DNA from: Mesorhizobium waimense
GTDB lineage: Bacteria > Pseudomonadota > Alphaproteobacteria > Rhizobiales > Rhizobiaceae
Length of the DNA stretch: 54,420 nt
NCBI RefSeq assembly: GCF_003601975.1
Contig: NZ_QZWZ01000040.1
Coordinates: forward strand, 1-54,420
Direction: 5' to 3'
This document shows positions 17,218 through 25,375 of this stretch, piece by piece. The translations under genes and the position numbers were made by a program. The notes beneath the pieces are model-generated. The model was not told where the DNA came from and made no database searches. It was given only the letters and a program-made list of their open reading frames with translations. Position 1 is the first letter of the stretch. Every line of letters begins with the position of its first letter.

Positions 17218-17982
17218 CTATTTTCCTCTACCGGCGCTGCGCCCGATCAATGTCCTGATCGGAAGCCATGCGCAGGCTTCAGTCTTTGCAGTGACTGTGA
17301 ACAGCCGTTCGAGGAAAAGCCAGGCCGATTCATCATGTACGAGATGGTGGGTTAGCAGGCCGACCGGTTCGCCGCCGTCGAATGCATGCTGCAATTGCGC
17401 GATGATAGCCTGAACCAATAGGCCATGATCGCGGCAGCCGCGCGTGCCATGCCAATCCATGATGTCGACATTGCTGTTGATGACCGCCAGTGAAGCCGGC
17501 TTCGGCGGCCCATAGACCGACAAGGCCGCAAATCCTATCGATCCAAGGTCGGCAACCAAGCCGGCGTCGATCCTGTTCCAGGGTGGCACCAGCATCGGAA
17601 CGGCACGTGCGCCGTGCAGGCCGGTTACGTGCGACAGCCCGCGAGCCAGTTCATCGAGCACCGCCTCACGTGGCCGATGCGCGCCGAGCTCCTGCTTTTT
17701 CTGGTCCTCGGGCGCATGATTTCGGTGCGCCCAGCCATGGATGGCGACCGTGGCATGCGGCGCCTCTTCAAGCCGGACGACAAGCTTCTCATCAGTCAGG
17801 GCCGGAATGACGGCCAGAGTGACCGGAACCGCGAATTCATCGGTGAGGTTGAGCAGCCGATCAAGCGCAGGCGTCGGATCCACGGCGTCGTCGTCGCGCA
17901 GCCAGAACTCTGCCCTACGGTCCGCCCGTTGCCGGCACGCCAGTTCGTCCACCAAGGGCTGCCAGATCTGATCGGATGTCAT
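17218..17982 (-). CDS. Polysaccharide deacetylase-like protein
   Basis: 254 residues of the NodB/CE4-like superfamily. FWLRDDDA (Asp30-32) matches the catalytic/metal Asp motif and IHGWAHRNH (His82, His86, His89) the metal-binding histidines; PPWNRI and LLTHHLVHD correspond to the later groove motifs. It would remove acetyl groups from a sugar chain or a lipid-linked sugar. No signal peptide is visible, so it acts in the cytosol on a precursor. It overlaps the upstream glycosyltransferase gene by 4 bp (start at 17982, previous stop at 17979), so the two are translationally coupled. Confidence 0.75.
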   Translation of the reverse strand: MTSDQIWQPLVDELACRQRADRRAEFWLRDDDAVDPTPALDRLLNLTDEFAVPVTLAVIPALTDEKLVVRLEEAPHATVAIHGWAHRNHAPEDQKKQELGAHRPREAVLDELARGLSHVTGLHGARAVPMLVPPWNRIDAGLVADLGSIGFAALSVYGPPKPASLAVINSNVDIMDWHGTRGCRDHGLLVQAIIAQLQHAFDGGEPVGLLTHHLVHDESAWLFLERLFTVTAKTEACAWLPIRTLIGRSAGRGK

Positions 17983-19067
17983 GAAGCCGGGATCTTCGAA
18001 ATAAGTTCGGCCAGACGCGCCGCTGCAGTACCGAGGGAACGTTCTTCAAGGATGAAACGTCTGGCTTCCGCGGCCATGACGGTTCTTTCGTCGTTATGGG
18101 CCAGAAGCCTTTCAATGGCAGAAGCGAATGCCGCCACATCGCCCGGCGGGGTGAGAAACCCGGTCTGGCCATTCCGCACGACCTCCGGCACGCCGGCGAT
18201 GTCCTGAGCCACCACCGGAAGGCCGGCAGCCTGTGCTTCAAGATAGGCAACGCCATAGGCCTCGCCGTAACCCGGCCAGAGGTAAATTCCCCCACCGTAG
18301 AGGACATCCGGCACGGCGGCTGGCTCAATCGCACCAAGCCATTCGATACGGTCGGCTGGCAAGCCGGCGAATTGCGCTTTGACCTCGTCACGGGCAGGCC
18401 CGTCACCGACGACCGACATGGTCCAGGGCAGGTGGCCGATCCGACCGAGCGCTTGCGCGAGCATGCGATAGCTTTCGACTTTGTCGCCCGAGCGCATCAT
18501 GGCGACGGTAACGAGGCGCGTCGGACAACCCCGTGCCGGCAATTCCTGGAATAGCGATGTGTCGATAAAGGGCGAAAGCATACCGAGAGCGGCGTCGGGA
18601 ATCGCGTCTGTCAGTCCCTGACGATCCCTTTGCGTGAAACAGATGTTCAGCGCTGCCTGTTCGATGGCTCGCGCCACCAAAGCTTGCGTATCGGCCCACA
18701 ATCCGGCGTTGCGCCGCCTCGAATAGGAGGCTTCCGCTGTCACATAGGGGACAGCAAAGGCCGACGCCAGCTCGGGTCCGATCAGGTCGGGCGCCTTGTA
18801 ATAGGGATGATAGGAGAACCAGAGATCGGGCTTGCCGTCACGATCCCAAAGCTTGGTCAGCCGCGCGGCCTCCTCTCGGGCCTCGATCTTGAGCGCATCG
18901 AAACTCTTCGACTCCGGTTCGCGTAGATAGAAGCGCAATTCGGATGCCAGTTCGACGCTATGCCCTACATGCTCCAGCGCCTTGACCAGCATCCGTGCCA
19001 TCTGGCGGTCGCCGGAGGCAACGGGATGATTGGGCGACTTCAGCGGCGCGTAGAAGGCAATTCGCAT
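17979..19067 (-). CDS. GT4-family glycosyltransferase
   Basis: 362 residues with a GT-B fold. MRIAFYAPLKSPNHPVASGDRQMAR is the N-terminal acceptor loop, and the donor domain has SVVGDGPARDEVKA and the EAYGVAYLEAQAAGLPVVAQ motif of GT4 enzymes. It is transcribed with the deacetylase on the minus strand, so together they would add and de-acetylate one residue. The gene is divergent from the DUF3095 gene at 19159. Confidence 0.85.
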   Translation of the reverse strand: MRIAFYAPLKSPNHPVASGDRQMARMLVKALEHVGHSVELASELRFYLREPESKSFDALKIEAREEAARLTKLWDRDGKPDLWFSYHPYYKAPDLIGPELASAFAVPYVTAEASYSRRRNAGLWADTQALVARAIEQAALNICFTQRDRQGLTDAIPDAALGMLSPFIDTSLFQELPARGCPTRLVTVAMMRSGDKVESYRMLAQALGRIGHLPWTMSVVGDGPARDEVKAQFAGLPADRIEWLGAIEPAAVPDVLYGGGIYLWPGYGEAYGVAYLEAQAAGLPVVAQDIAGVPEVVRNGQTGFLTPPGDVAAFASAIERLLAHNDERTVMAAEARRFILEERSLGTAAARLAELISKIPAS

Positions 19068-19158
19068 CGCCGGACCCTATCATCGGAAAGCCTTCGCAAG
19101 TCAATTTCAAGCATGATCGACTTCACCTTCAAGCAGTGGAATGTGCTATCTGATGCTC

Positions 19159-20319
19159 ATGGAAACAGCTACCGCGTCCGACCCGTTTGTCGCTTCTTTG
19201 CCGGTTTTCGCAAAGTTCGAAAGCGTTGCCGATATCGATAACTATCGGCCTCTCCCCGATGGCTGGGCGCTTGCCACCGCCGACATCGTCGGCTCGACCA
19301 AGGCGATCGAGGCTGGGCGCTATAAAACCGTCAATATGGCCGGCGCCAGTGTCATTTCGGCGCTGCTCAATGCGCTGGGTCGGCAAGATCTTCCCTTTGT
19401 CTTCGGCGGCGACGGCGCGCTCGTGGCGTTTCCCGACTCGGCGCTGGAGATCGCCCGCAATGCGCTGGCGGCTGTCCAGAGATGGGTGGCGGACGAGTTG
19501 GACCTGACCTTGCGTGCCGCAATCGTGCCGATAGAGGACGTAAGAGCGCAAGGCCTCGACGTTCGCGTGGCGAGATTCCAGGCCTCCGAAGCGGTTTTCT
19601 ATGCCATGTTCGCCGGCGGCGGCGGCAGTTGGGCGGAAGCCCAGATGAAAGCGGGGCGCTACCGCATCGATCCTGCGCCGGCCGGCGCGCGGCCGGATCT
19701 GACCGGCCTCTCCTGCCGCTGGAACCCGATCGAAGCCCGGCATGGCGAAATCGTCTCGATCATAGCCATACCGGGGGTGTCGCGCGACTTGCGCGGTTTT
19801 CAGTTTCTGGCTTCCGACATCATCGCCCTTGCCGGCAGGCAGGAACGCGATGGCCACCCGGTGCCGGTGGACGGGCCGGGCTACAGTTTTCTGCCCGCCG
19901 GCCTCGATGTCGAGGCGCGGGCCGTGGCACCGCCAGGATGGCGGTGGCGGTCGAAGCTGTGGATAGTGTTCCTGATGACGCTTACCGCCGTTACGGATAG
20001 ATATGGCTGGACAATCGGCGGTTTCGATCCGAAGCTCTACAAACGCGACGTGGCCGGCAATTCGGATTTCCGGAAGTTCGACGACGGCTTGAAAATGACC
20101 ATCGACGTTGACGCGGATGTGTTGCAACGGATCGAGAACCGGCTGAAACAGGCGGAAGAGGCGGGTATCTGCAGCTATGGCCTGCACCGCCAGAAATCGG
20201 CCTTGATGACATGCCTCGTCGCCTCGCCGTTGCAGCGCGATCACGTTCATTTCATCGATGGTGCGGCCGGCGGCTATGCGTTGGCTGCCGCAAGCCTGAA
20301 GGCGAAGGTGCCGGTCTGA
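19159..20319 (+). CDS. DUF3095 protein, cyclase-like
   Basis: About 386 residues from ATG 19159 (an upstream ATG at 19141 is also possible). The N-terminal half carries a class III cyclase-like core: ALATADIVGSTKAIEAG with the first metal Asp, and FVFGGDGALVAFP with the second. The remainder, including GLSCRWNPIEARHGEI and LYKRDVAGNSDFRKFDD, is diagnostic of DUF3095, a family of unknown activity. The Lys and Asp that select adenine in standard cyclases are not recognisable, so the product nucleotide is uncertain. It sits between glycan genes and precedes a nucleotide-sugar dehydrogenase. Confidence 0.75.
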   Translation: METATASDPFVASLPVFAKFESVADIDNYRPLPDGWALATADIVGSTKAIEAGRYKTVNMAGASVISALLNALGRQDLPFVFGGDGALVAFPDSALEIARNALAAVQRWVADELDLTLRAAIVPIEDVRAQGLDVRVARFQASEAVFYAMFAGGGGSWAEAQMKAGRYRIDPAPAGARPDLTGLSCRWNPIEARHGEIVSIIAIPGVSRDLRGFQFLASDIIALAGRQERDGHPVPVDGPGYSFLPAGLDVEARAVAPPGWRWRSKLWIVFLMTLTAVTDRYGWTIGGFDPKLYKRDVAGNSDFRKFDDGLKMTIDVDADVLQRIENRLKQAEEAGICSYGLHRQKSALMTCLVASPLQRDHVHFIDGAAGGYALAAASLKAKVPV

Positions 20320-20326
20320 CGACGGC

Positions 20327-20349
20327 TTGCGGAAATCTATTTTCCGCAA
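20327..20349 (+). promoter_or_regulatory. Perfect 9-bp inverted repeat before the nucleotide-sugar dehydrogenase
   Basis: TTGCGGAAA and TTTCCGCAA flank a 5-base loop (TCTAT), 8 bp after the DUF3095 stop and 56 bp before the next start. It could be a terminator-like hairpin, though no U-run follows, or an operator for the dehydrogenase. Confidence 0.45.
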
Positions 20350-20404
20350 TATGCCTCGGCCATGGGAGCGGACAGCCTGTCCGAATTGACGGGAAAGCAG
20401 ATTT

Positions 20405-21748
20405 TTGGACGCCTCACGATCGACATATGACCCTCTTCTGAACCGGATTTCGGCGCGCGCCGCGCAAGTCGGCGTGATCGGACTGGGCTATGTCGGGTTG
20501 CCGCTGGCGGTTGCGATCGCACGCGCCGGCTTCCCGGTTTCCGGCTTCGATATCGAAGCCCAGAAGGTCGAGAGCCTGAACAACGGCCAATCCTACATTG
20601 AGGCGGTGACGTCGACAGCCCTCGCCGGCCAGGTGGCGAGCGGACGGTTCCGCGCTACTGCGGATTTTGCCGAACTGGCCGTCTGCGATGTCATCATCAT
20701 CTGCGTTCCGACACCGCTGACGAAAAACCGTGAGCCGGACCTCTCCTTTGTCAGGAACACGGCAGGCACCATCGCAAAGCATCTGCGTCGCGGCCAGCTG
20801 ATCGTGCTGGAATCGACCACCTATCCCGGCACCACCGACGACGTGATCAAGCCCATACTGGAAGAAACCGGCTTGCGCTCGAAGATAGACTTCTTCCTCG
20901 GCTTCTCGCCCGAACGCGAGGATCCCGGCAACCGCAGCTTTGAAGTCGCGACGATCCCCAAGGTCGTGGCAGGCGACGGCACTGAAGCGGCGACGCTCGT
21001 GCAGGCTTTCTACCAGGGCGTGGTCAAGACCGTCGTCCCGGTTTCCAGCACGGCGACCGCCGAGGCCGTCAAGCTGACGGAAAACATCTTCCGCTCGGTC
21101 AACATAGCCCTCGTCAACGAGTTGAAGGTCGTGCTCGGGGCGATGGGCATCGACATTTGGGAGGTGATCGAGGCGGCAAAGAGCAAGCCCTTCGGCTACA
21201 TGGCTTTCTATCCTGGCCCCGGACTTGGCGGGCACTGCGTTCCGATCGATCCCTTCTACCTGACGTGGAAGGCGCGCGAATACGAACTGCCGACCCGCTT
21301 CATCGAGCTGGCGGCAGAGATCAACACGGCCATGCCGCGTCATGTGGTCGATGAACTGGCGAAGGCGCTGGACCGGCGCTGCGGCAAGGCGCTCAGCCGC
21401 TCGCGCATTCTCATCATCGGGCTCGCCTATAAGAAGAATGTGCCCGACATCCGCGAAAGCCCCTCATTGCGGCTCATCGAACTCATCGAGGAGTGGGGCG
21501 GCAAGGCGGAATTCCACGACCCGCATGTTACCGAGATCCCGACCACACGGGAGCATATGGCGATCAAGGGGCGTCGCTCGGTCGAATTGACCGAGGCGGC
21601 CTTGAGGGATTTCGATGCTGTCGTCGTTGCAACCGACCACGACGCGATCGACTATCAGGCGATCGCTGATCACGCTCTTCTGATCGTCGACACACGCAAT
21701 GTTTTTGGCCGCCTCGGGCTAGCCCGAGAGACGGTGGTGAAGGCCTGA
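20405..21748 (+). CDS. Nucleotide-sugar dehydrogenase (UDP-GlcNAc/UDP-glucose 6-dehydrogenase family, WbpA-like)
   Basis: 447 residues. NAD-binding GLGYVGLPLAVAIARAGF (about 26-43), central-domain ESTTYPGTT and FSPEREDPGN, and the catalytic GPGLGGHCVPIDPFYLTWKA with Cys278. The C-terminal domain has GLAYKKNVPDIRESPSL. The enzyme oxidises C6 of a UDP-sugar to a uronic acid with two NAD+. The motif wording is closer to WbpA-type UDP-N-acetylglucosamine dehydrogenases than to UDP-glucose dehydrogenase, but the substrate is not settled. The start is TTG 20405 behind GGGAAAG. It would supply an acidic sugar donor to the glycosyltransferases of this cluster. Confidence 0.9.
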   Translation: MDASRSTYDPLLNRISARAAQVGVIGLGYVGLPLAVAIARAGFPVSGFDIEAQKVESLNNGQSYIEAVTSTALAGQVASGRFRATADFAELAVCDVIIICVPTPLTKNREPDLSFVRNTAGTIAKHLRRGQLIVLESTTYPGTTDDVIKPILEETGLRSKIDFFLGFSPEREDPGNRSFEVATIPKVVAGDGTEAATLVQAFYQGVVKTVVPVSSTATAEAVKLTENIFRSVNIALVNELKVVLGAMGIDIWEVIEAAKSKPFGYMAFYPGPGLGGHCVPIDPFYLTWKAREYELPTRFIELAAEINTAMPRHVVDELAKALDRRCGKALSRSRILIIGLAYKKNVPDIRESPSLRLIELIEEWGGKAEFHDPHVTEIPTTREHMAIKGRRSVELTEAALRDFDAVVVATDHDAIDYQAIADHALLIVDTRNVFGRLGLARETVVKA

Positions 21749-21981
21749 CTGCGTCTGAGCTGGTGAATTTTGCCCGATGTCAGGATGGTGGTTGCACTCC
21801 GCCGGCAGCCTCGCCACATATGTGCCCCAGGAGATAGATGCAGTTACGCCTGCTCCTTGCCTGCAAGGACAGTCATTCGGGAAATTCTTCGCCGGCTTTT
21901 GCCGCCGAAGCCGGCTTCATTGACTTCGAGGGTGTGGCGGATCAAAGGAGATGGCTCGTCTTCGACGGGTTTCGAGATAGC

Positions 21982-23322
21982 ATGAGCACAGCGCAAGTAG
22001 AAATTTCCACGATTCTCATGGATAAGGTTGCCGATTGGCTGACCCAATCGGCGCTGGCCGGCAACGACCTGGAAACATTGGTAAAAGGCTTTTGTGAACG
22101 GCTGGCTGCTGCCGGCCTGCCACTGAAGCGGGTGCATCTGAGCTTTTCGATGCTTCATCCGCTTTATGACGCGCTTGGCTTCACCTGGCTTCGCGGCCAG
22201 GGCATGGAAATGGAAGGCTTCCGCAGTGAGAACGGCGTTCATTCTGACAGATTCCTGACCAGCCCATACTACCATCTGCTCACCAACAAGCTCGACCATC
22301 TGCGGCGCCGGTTGAACGCGTCGGTGCCGTCGGAGTTTCCTGTTTTCGATGAACTCAGGCTTATGGGCGTCACCGATTACATGGCTTTCGTCCATCCCTT
22401 CAGCGGCAACACCAGTCAGGGCATGCTAGGGTCCTGGTCCACCGACAGTGCTGCAGGCTTCAGCGACAGCATGATTTCGGCGCTGCTGCGCATCCAGAAC
22501 CATCTCGCTATCGCAACCAAGATGGCGGTACTCACCAAGCTCGCCGACAACATGATGACCACTTATCTCGGCGGCGACGCCGGCAGGCGCGTGCTCGACG
22601 GCCAGATCAAGCGCGGCGAGGGTGATACAATCCGGGCCGCGCTGGTCATGGGCGATATGCGCGGGTCGTCAAGACTTGCCGAAACCTCCGGCCGCGAAAT
22701 CTATATCGATACGCTGAACCAGTTTTTCGACGCCGTTGCCGCCCCTTTCAATCGCAAAGGCGGGCAGATCATGAGTTTCATAGGGGATGGCTTCATTGCC
22801 GTCTACCCTTGCGAAAGGCACCGCTCGCAGTCCGAGATCGCCTGCCAGGCTGCTCTTGCGGCAGCGCACAAGGCCACCGCGCGCATGATTGATCTCAATC
22901 TGCGCAGAAAGGAGCAGGGGTTGGGCGACATAAAATTTGGTATCGGCCTGCATGTCGGCAATGTGATGTTCGGCAATGTCGGGCTTACCGACCGGCTCAC
23001 ATTCTCTGTCTTCGGCTCGGCTGTAAACGAGGTCCAGCGCCTCCAGACCCTGACCAAGAAATATCCGCACAGCGTTCTCGCCAGCAAAGACTTTGCAAGC
23101 TATTGCGGCGCCAACAGCTGGCTGACGCTCGGCATGGAGGAACTGGCGGGCATCAAGCAGAAGCTGACGGTGCTTTCACCCGATCTGTCGGGTGCCCTCG
23201 CACCCGATGAAGACGGTGCGCTGCAGCCGATTTACGACCGAATATCGGACGCCGAGCAGGTCATGCTGCTTCATCGCGATGCCGCGCGGCTGTCGGCGGG
23301 CGACCCGAGGAAGCTCCAGTAA
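21982..23322 (+). CDS. Class III cyclase-domain protein with unusual substrate-specifying residues
   Basis: 446 residues from ATG 21982. Residues 1-205 form an unassigned sensor region (VHLSFSMLHPLYDALGFTW...). The cyclase domain (about 215-390) retains the metal aspartates (Asp225 in VMGDMRGSS, Asp269 in SFIGDGFIAVYP) and the Asn/Arg of FGSAVNEVQR. The Lys that reads adenine is Ser (position 265) and the partner Asp is Ser too, so neither the ATP nor the classical GTP pattern applies. It may make another cNMP or be a pseudo-cyclase. A good SD (AAAGGAG at 21944-21950) lies too far upstream to serve this start. It lies between the dehydrogenase and the peptide importer. Confidence 0.78.
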   Translation: MSTAQVEISTILMDKVADWLTQSALAGNDLETLVKGFCERLAAAGLPLKRVHLSFSMLHPLYDALGFTWLRGQGMEMEGFRSENGVHSDRFLTSPYYHLLTNKLDHLRRRLNASVPSEFPVFDELRLMGVTDYMAFVHPFSGNTSQGMLGSWSTDSAAGFSDSMISALLRIQNHLAIATKMAVLTKLADNMMTTYLGGDAGRRVLDGQIKRGEGDTIRAALVMGDMRGSSRLAETSGREIYIDTLNQFFDAVAAPFNRKGGQIMSFIGDGFIAVYPCERHRSQSEIACQAALAAAHKATARMIDLNLRRKEQGLGDIKFGIGLHVGNVMFGNVGLTDRLTFSVFGSAVNEVQRLQTLTKKYPHSVLASKDFASYCGANSWLTLGMEELAGIKQKLTVLSPDLSGALAPDEDGALQPIYDRISDAEQVMLLHRDAARLSAGDPRKLQ

Positions 23323-23438
23323 CCGCCACGATCTGATCCGAACGCCTTTGGTGTGTAGTCCGGTCGCCGGTTCCGCCGGGGAATTCGTTTCGAATCCAAG
23401 TTGCTCTAGGCTGGCAATGCGCTAGTCTCGCTTTCTGG

Positions 23439-23456
23439 GCCTGCCGCCCGGCAGGC
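23439..23456 (+). terminator. G/C-rich hairpin before the peptide-importer operon
   Basis: GCCTGCC and GGCAGGC flank GCCC, a perfect 7-bp stem ending 18 bp before the importer's first start codon. It could end the cyclase transcript or influence translation of the importer. There is no T-run. Confidence 0.3.
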
Positions 23457-23473
23457 GGCAAGAGTGGGCTGGC

Positions 23474-25375
23474 GTGAGAATGAATTCGGGCGTTGATCTG
23501 CTGCGGATCGAGGATGTTGGCATCTCTTTTGCCATTATCGGGGGACCGTTGCATGCCGTCAGGCGGGCAAATCTTCGCGTCCTGCCCGGCAAGGTTACCG
23601 CGCTTGTGGGCGAGTCCGGTTCCGGAAAATCGGTTCTCAGCCAGGCAGTGATGGGCATTTTGCCGAAGACAGCCCATGTTCGCGGCCGTATCCTGTTTTC
23701 CGATCCTGAAAAGCCCGGCACGACGCAGGATATCCTGCAGATGCCGCGTGACGGACCCGAAATCCGGGCGTTGAGAGGCAGCCGCATCGGCAAGATCTTT
23801 CAGGAGCCGATGACATCGCTGTCGCCGCTGCACACGATCGGCAACCAGGTCAGCGAATCCCTGCAGATTCATACGCCCATGGCCCGGGCGGAGCGCAAGG
23901 CGCGGACCGAGGAAATGCTCGGCCTTGTCGGCTTTCCCAATCCCAAGCGCGCCTATGACATGTATCCCTTTGAACTTTCGGGAGGATTGCGTCAACGCGC
24001 CATGATCGCCATGGCGCTTATCTGCCGGCCCGCCCTGCTGATCGCCGACGAGCCGACGACGGCGTTGGACGTCACCATCCAGGCGCAAATCCTGCAATTG
24101 CTGCGCGGGCTTCAGACCAAGCTGAACATGGCGATGCTGCTGATCACTCACGACCTCGGCGTGGTCGCCAATGTCGCCGACGAGGTGGTGGTCATCTACC
24201 ATGGCGAGATCATGGAAGCGGGACCTGTCGAAGCGATATTCCGCCGGCCGGGTCACTCTTACCTGAAGGGCCTGATGGCAGCCGTTCCGCATTTCGACCT
24301 GAAGCCTGGCGAAAGGCTAAAGGCGCTCCGCGAGGTGCCGGTGAATGTCGAGAACCTGCTCGGCAAGCAGACGGCGCCGGCATCGAAGGGGCCGGACGAC
24401 ATCCTGTTGTCGGTCAGAGATCTGAAAAAGACCTTCACCACTCGCAAGTCCGGATGGTTCGGCGGGGGTCATCAAACCTCTGTTCGCGCCGTGGACGGCG
24501 TGAGCTTCGATATCAGGCGGGGTGAGTGCCTGGGTCTGGTCGGCGAAAGCGGCTGCGGTAAAACCACCGTCAGCAAGATCCTCATGCGGGCTGTCACCCC
24601 TAGCGGCGGCTCTGTGATCTTCAACGGCCGCGATGCACCGATCGACGTCTTGGAAGCCGAGGGAGACGCCCTGCGCATGCTGCGCGCGAAAATCCAGATG
24701 GTCTTCCAGGATCCGGTTTCGTCGCTTTCACCTCGCATGACGGTAGAGAACATCTTGAGCGAGCCGCTGGAAATCCATCAACGTGGCAATGCCGCGTCCC
24801 GACTCGCCACGGTCAAGAGCCTGATGCAGGCAATCGGGCTTGATCCACGCTTCATCAAGCGCTATCCGCACAGTTTCTCCGGCGGGCAGCGTCAGCGTAT
24901 CGGCATCGCGCGTGCGTTGGCGCTGGGGCCTGAACTCCTGATCTGCGACGAGCCGGTTTCGGCGCTCGATGTCTCTGTCCAAGCGCAGATCCTGAACCTT
25001 CTGAAGGACCTGCAGAAGGAACTGGGCCTGACCTATCTGTTCATATCCCACAATTTGGCGGTGGTGGACTACATGGCAGACCGCATCGCGGTGATGTGCG
25101 GCGGGCGTATCGTCGAGCTTGCGCCGCGCGAAATTCTGCTTAGGAAACCGATCCACCCCTACACGCGCTCATTAGTCGCCGCAGTACCTTTCCCCGATCT
25201 CGACAGGCCGATGGATTTCAAGACGCTGAAGCTCAGCGGCGCTTCCGATACCAGCGCATGGGGACCGCAATTCCGCGACGAGGGCGACGAGGATATGCTG
25301 TCGCCGCTCGATCTTGGCGGCGGCCACCTCGTGCTGGCCCGACGTTCGGCCGATGTCAGCGAGCTACGCCATTGA
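23474..25375 (+). CDS. Peptide-type ABC importer, fused double ATPase subunit
   Basis: 633 residues (GTG 23474; ATG 23480 is an equally possible start). Two complete nucleotide-binding domains in one chain: Walker A GESGSGKS and GESGCGKT, signatures LSGGLRQRAM and FSGGQRQRI, Walker B LLIADEPT and LLICDEPV, each followed by a switch His (LLITHDLG, LFISHNLA). Each half ends with the HPYTRSL-type C-terminal segment of Dpp/Opp ATPases, as in YejF/GsiA-like fusions. It energises the two permeases downstream. Its stop overlaps the binding-protein start (TTGA at 25372-25375). Confidence 0.93.
   Translation: MRMNSGVDLLRIEDVGISFAIIGGPLHAVRRANLRVLPGKVTALVGESGSGKSVLSQAVMGILPKTAHVRGRILFSDPEKPGTTQDILQMPRDGPEIRALRGSRIGKIFQEPMTSLSPLHTIGNQVSESLQIHTPMARAERKARTEEMLGLVGFPNPKRAYDMYPFELSGGLRQRAMIAMALICRPALLIADEPTTALDVTIQAQILQLLRGLQTKLNMAMLLITHDLGVVANVADEVVVIYHGEIMEAGPVEAIFRRPGHSYLKGLMAAVPHFDLKPGERLKALREVPVNVENLLGKQTAPASKGPDDILLSVRDLKKTFTTRKSGWFGGGHQTSVRAVDGVSFDIRRGECLGLVGESGCGKTTVSKILMRAVTPSGGSVIFNGRDAPIDVLEAEGDALRMLRAKIQMVFQDPVSSLSPRMTVENILSEPLEIHQRGNAASRLATVKSLMQAIGLDPRFIKRYPHSFSGGQRQRIGIARALALGPELLICDEPVSALDVSVQAQILNLLKDLQKELGLTYLFISHNLAVVDYMADRIAVMCGGRIVELAPREILLRKPIHPYTRSLVAAVPFPDLDRPMDFKTLKLSGASDTSAWGPQFRDEGDEDMLSPLDLGGGHLVLARRSADVSELRH

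Noticed and set aside
21951..21980. Nine-codon Arg-rich frame (MARLRRVSR) just before the cyclase gene at 21982, next to AAAGGAG
   Set aside because: The ribosome-site-like sequence directly abuts the ATG with no spacer, so initiation there is unlikely; I do not call a leader peptide.
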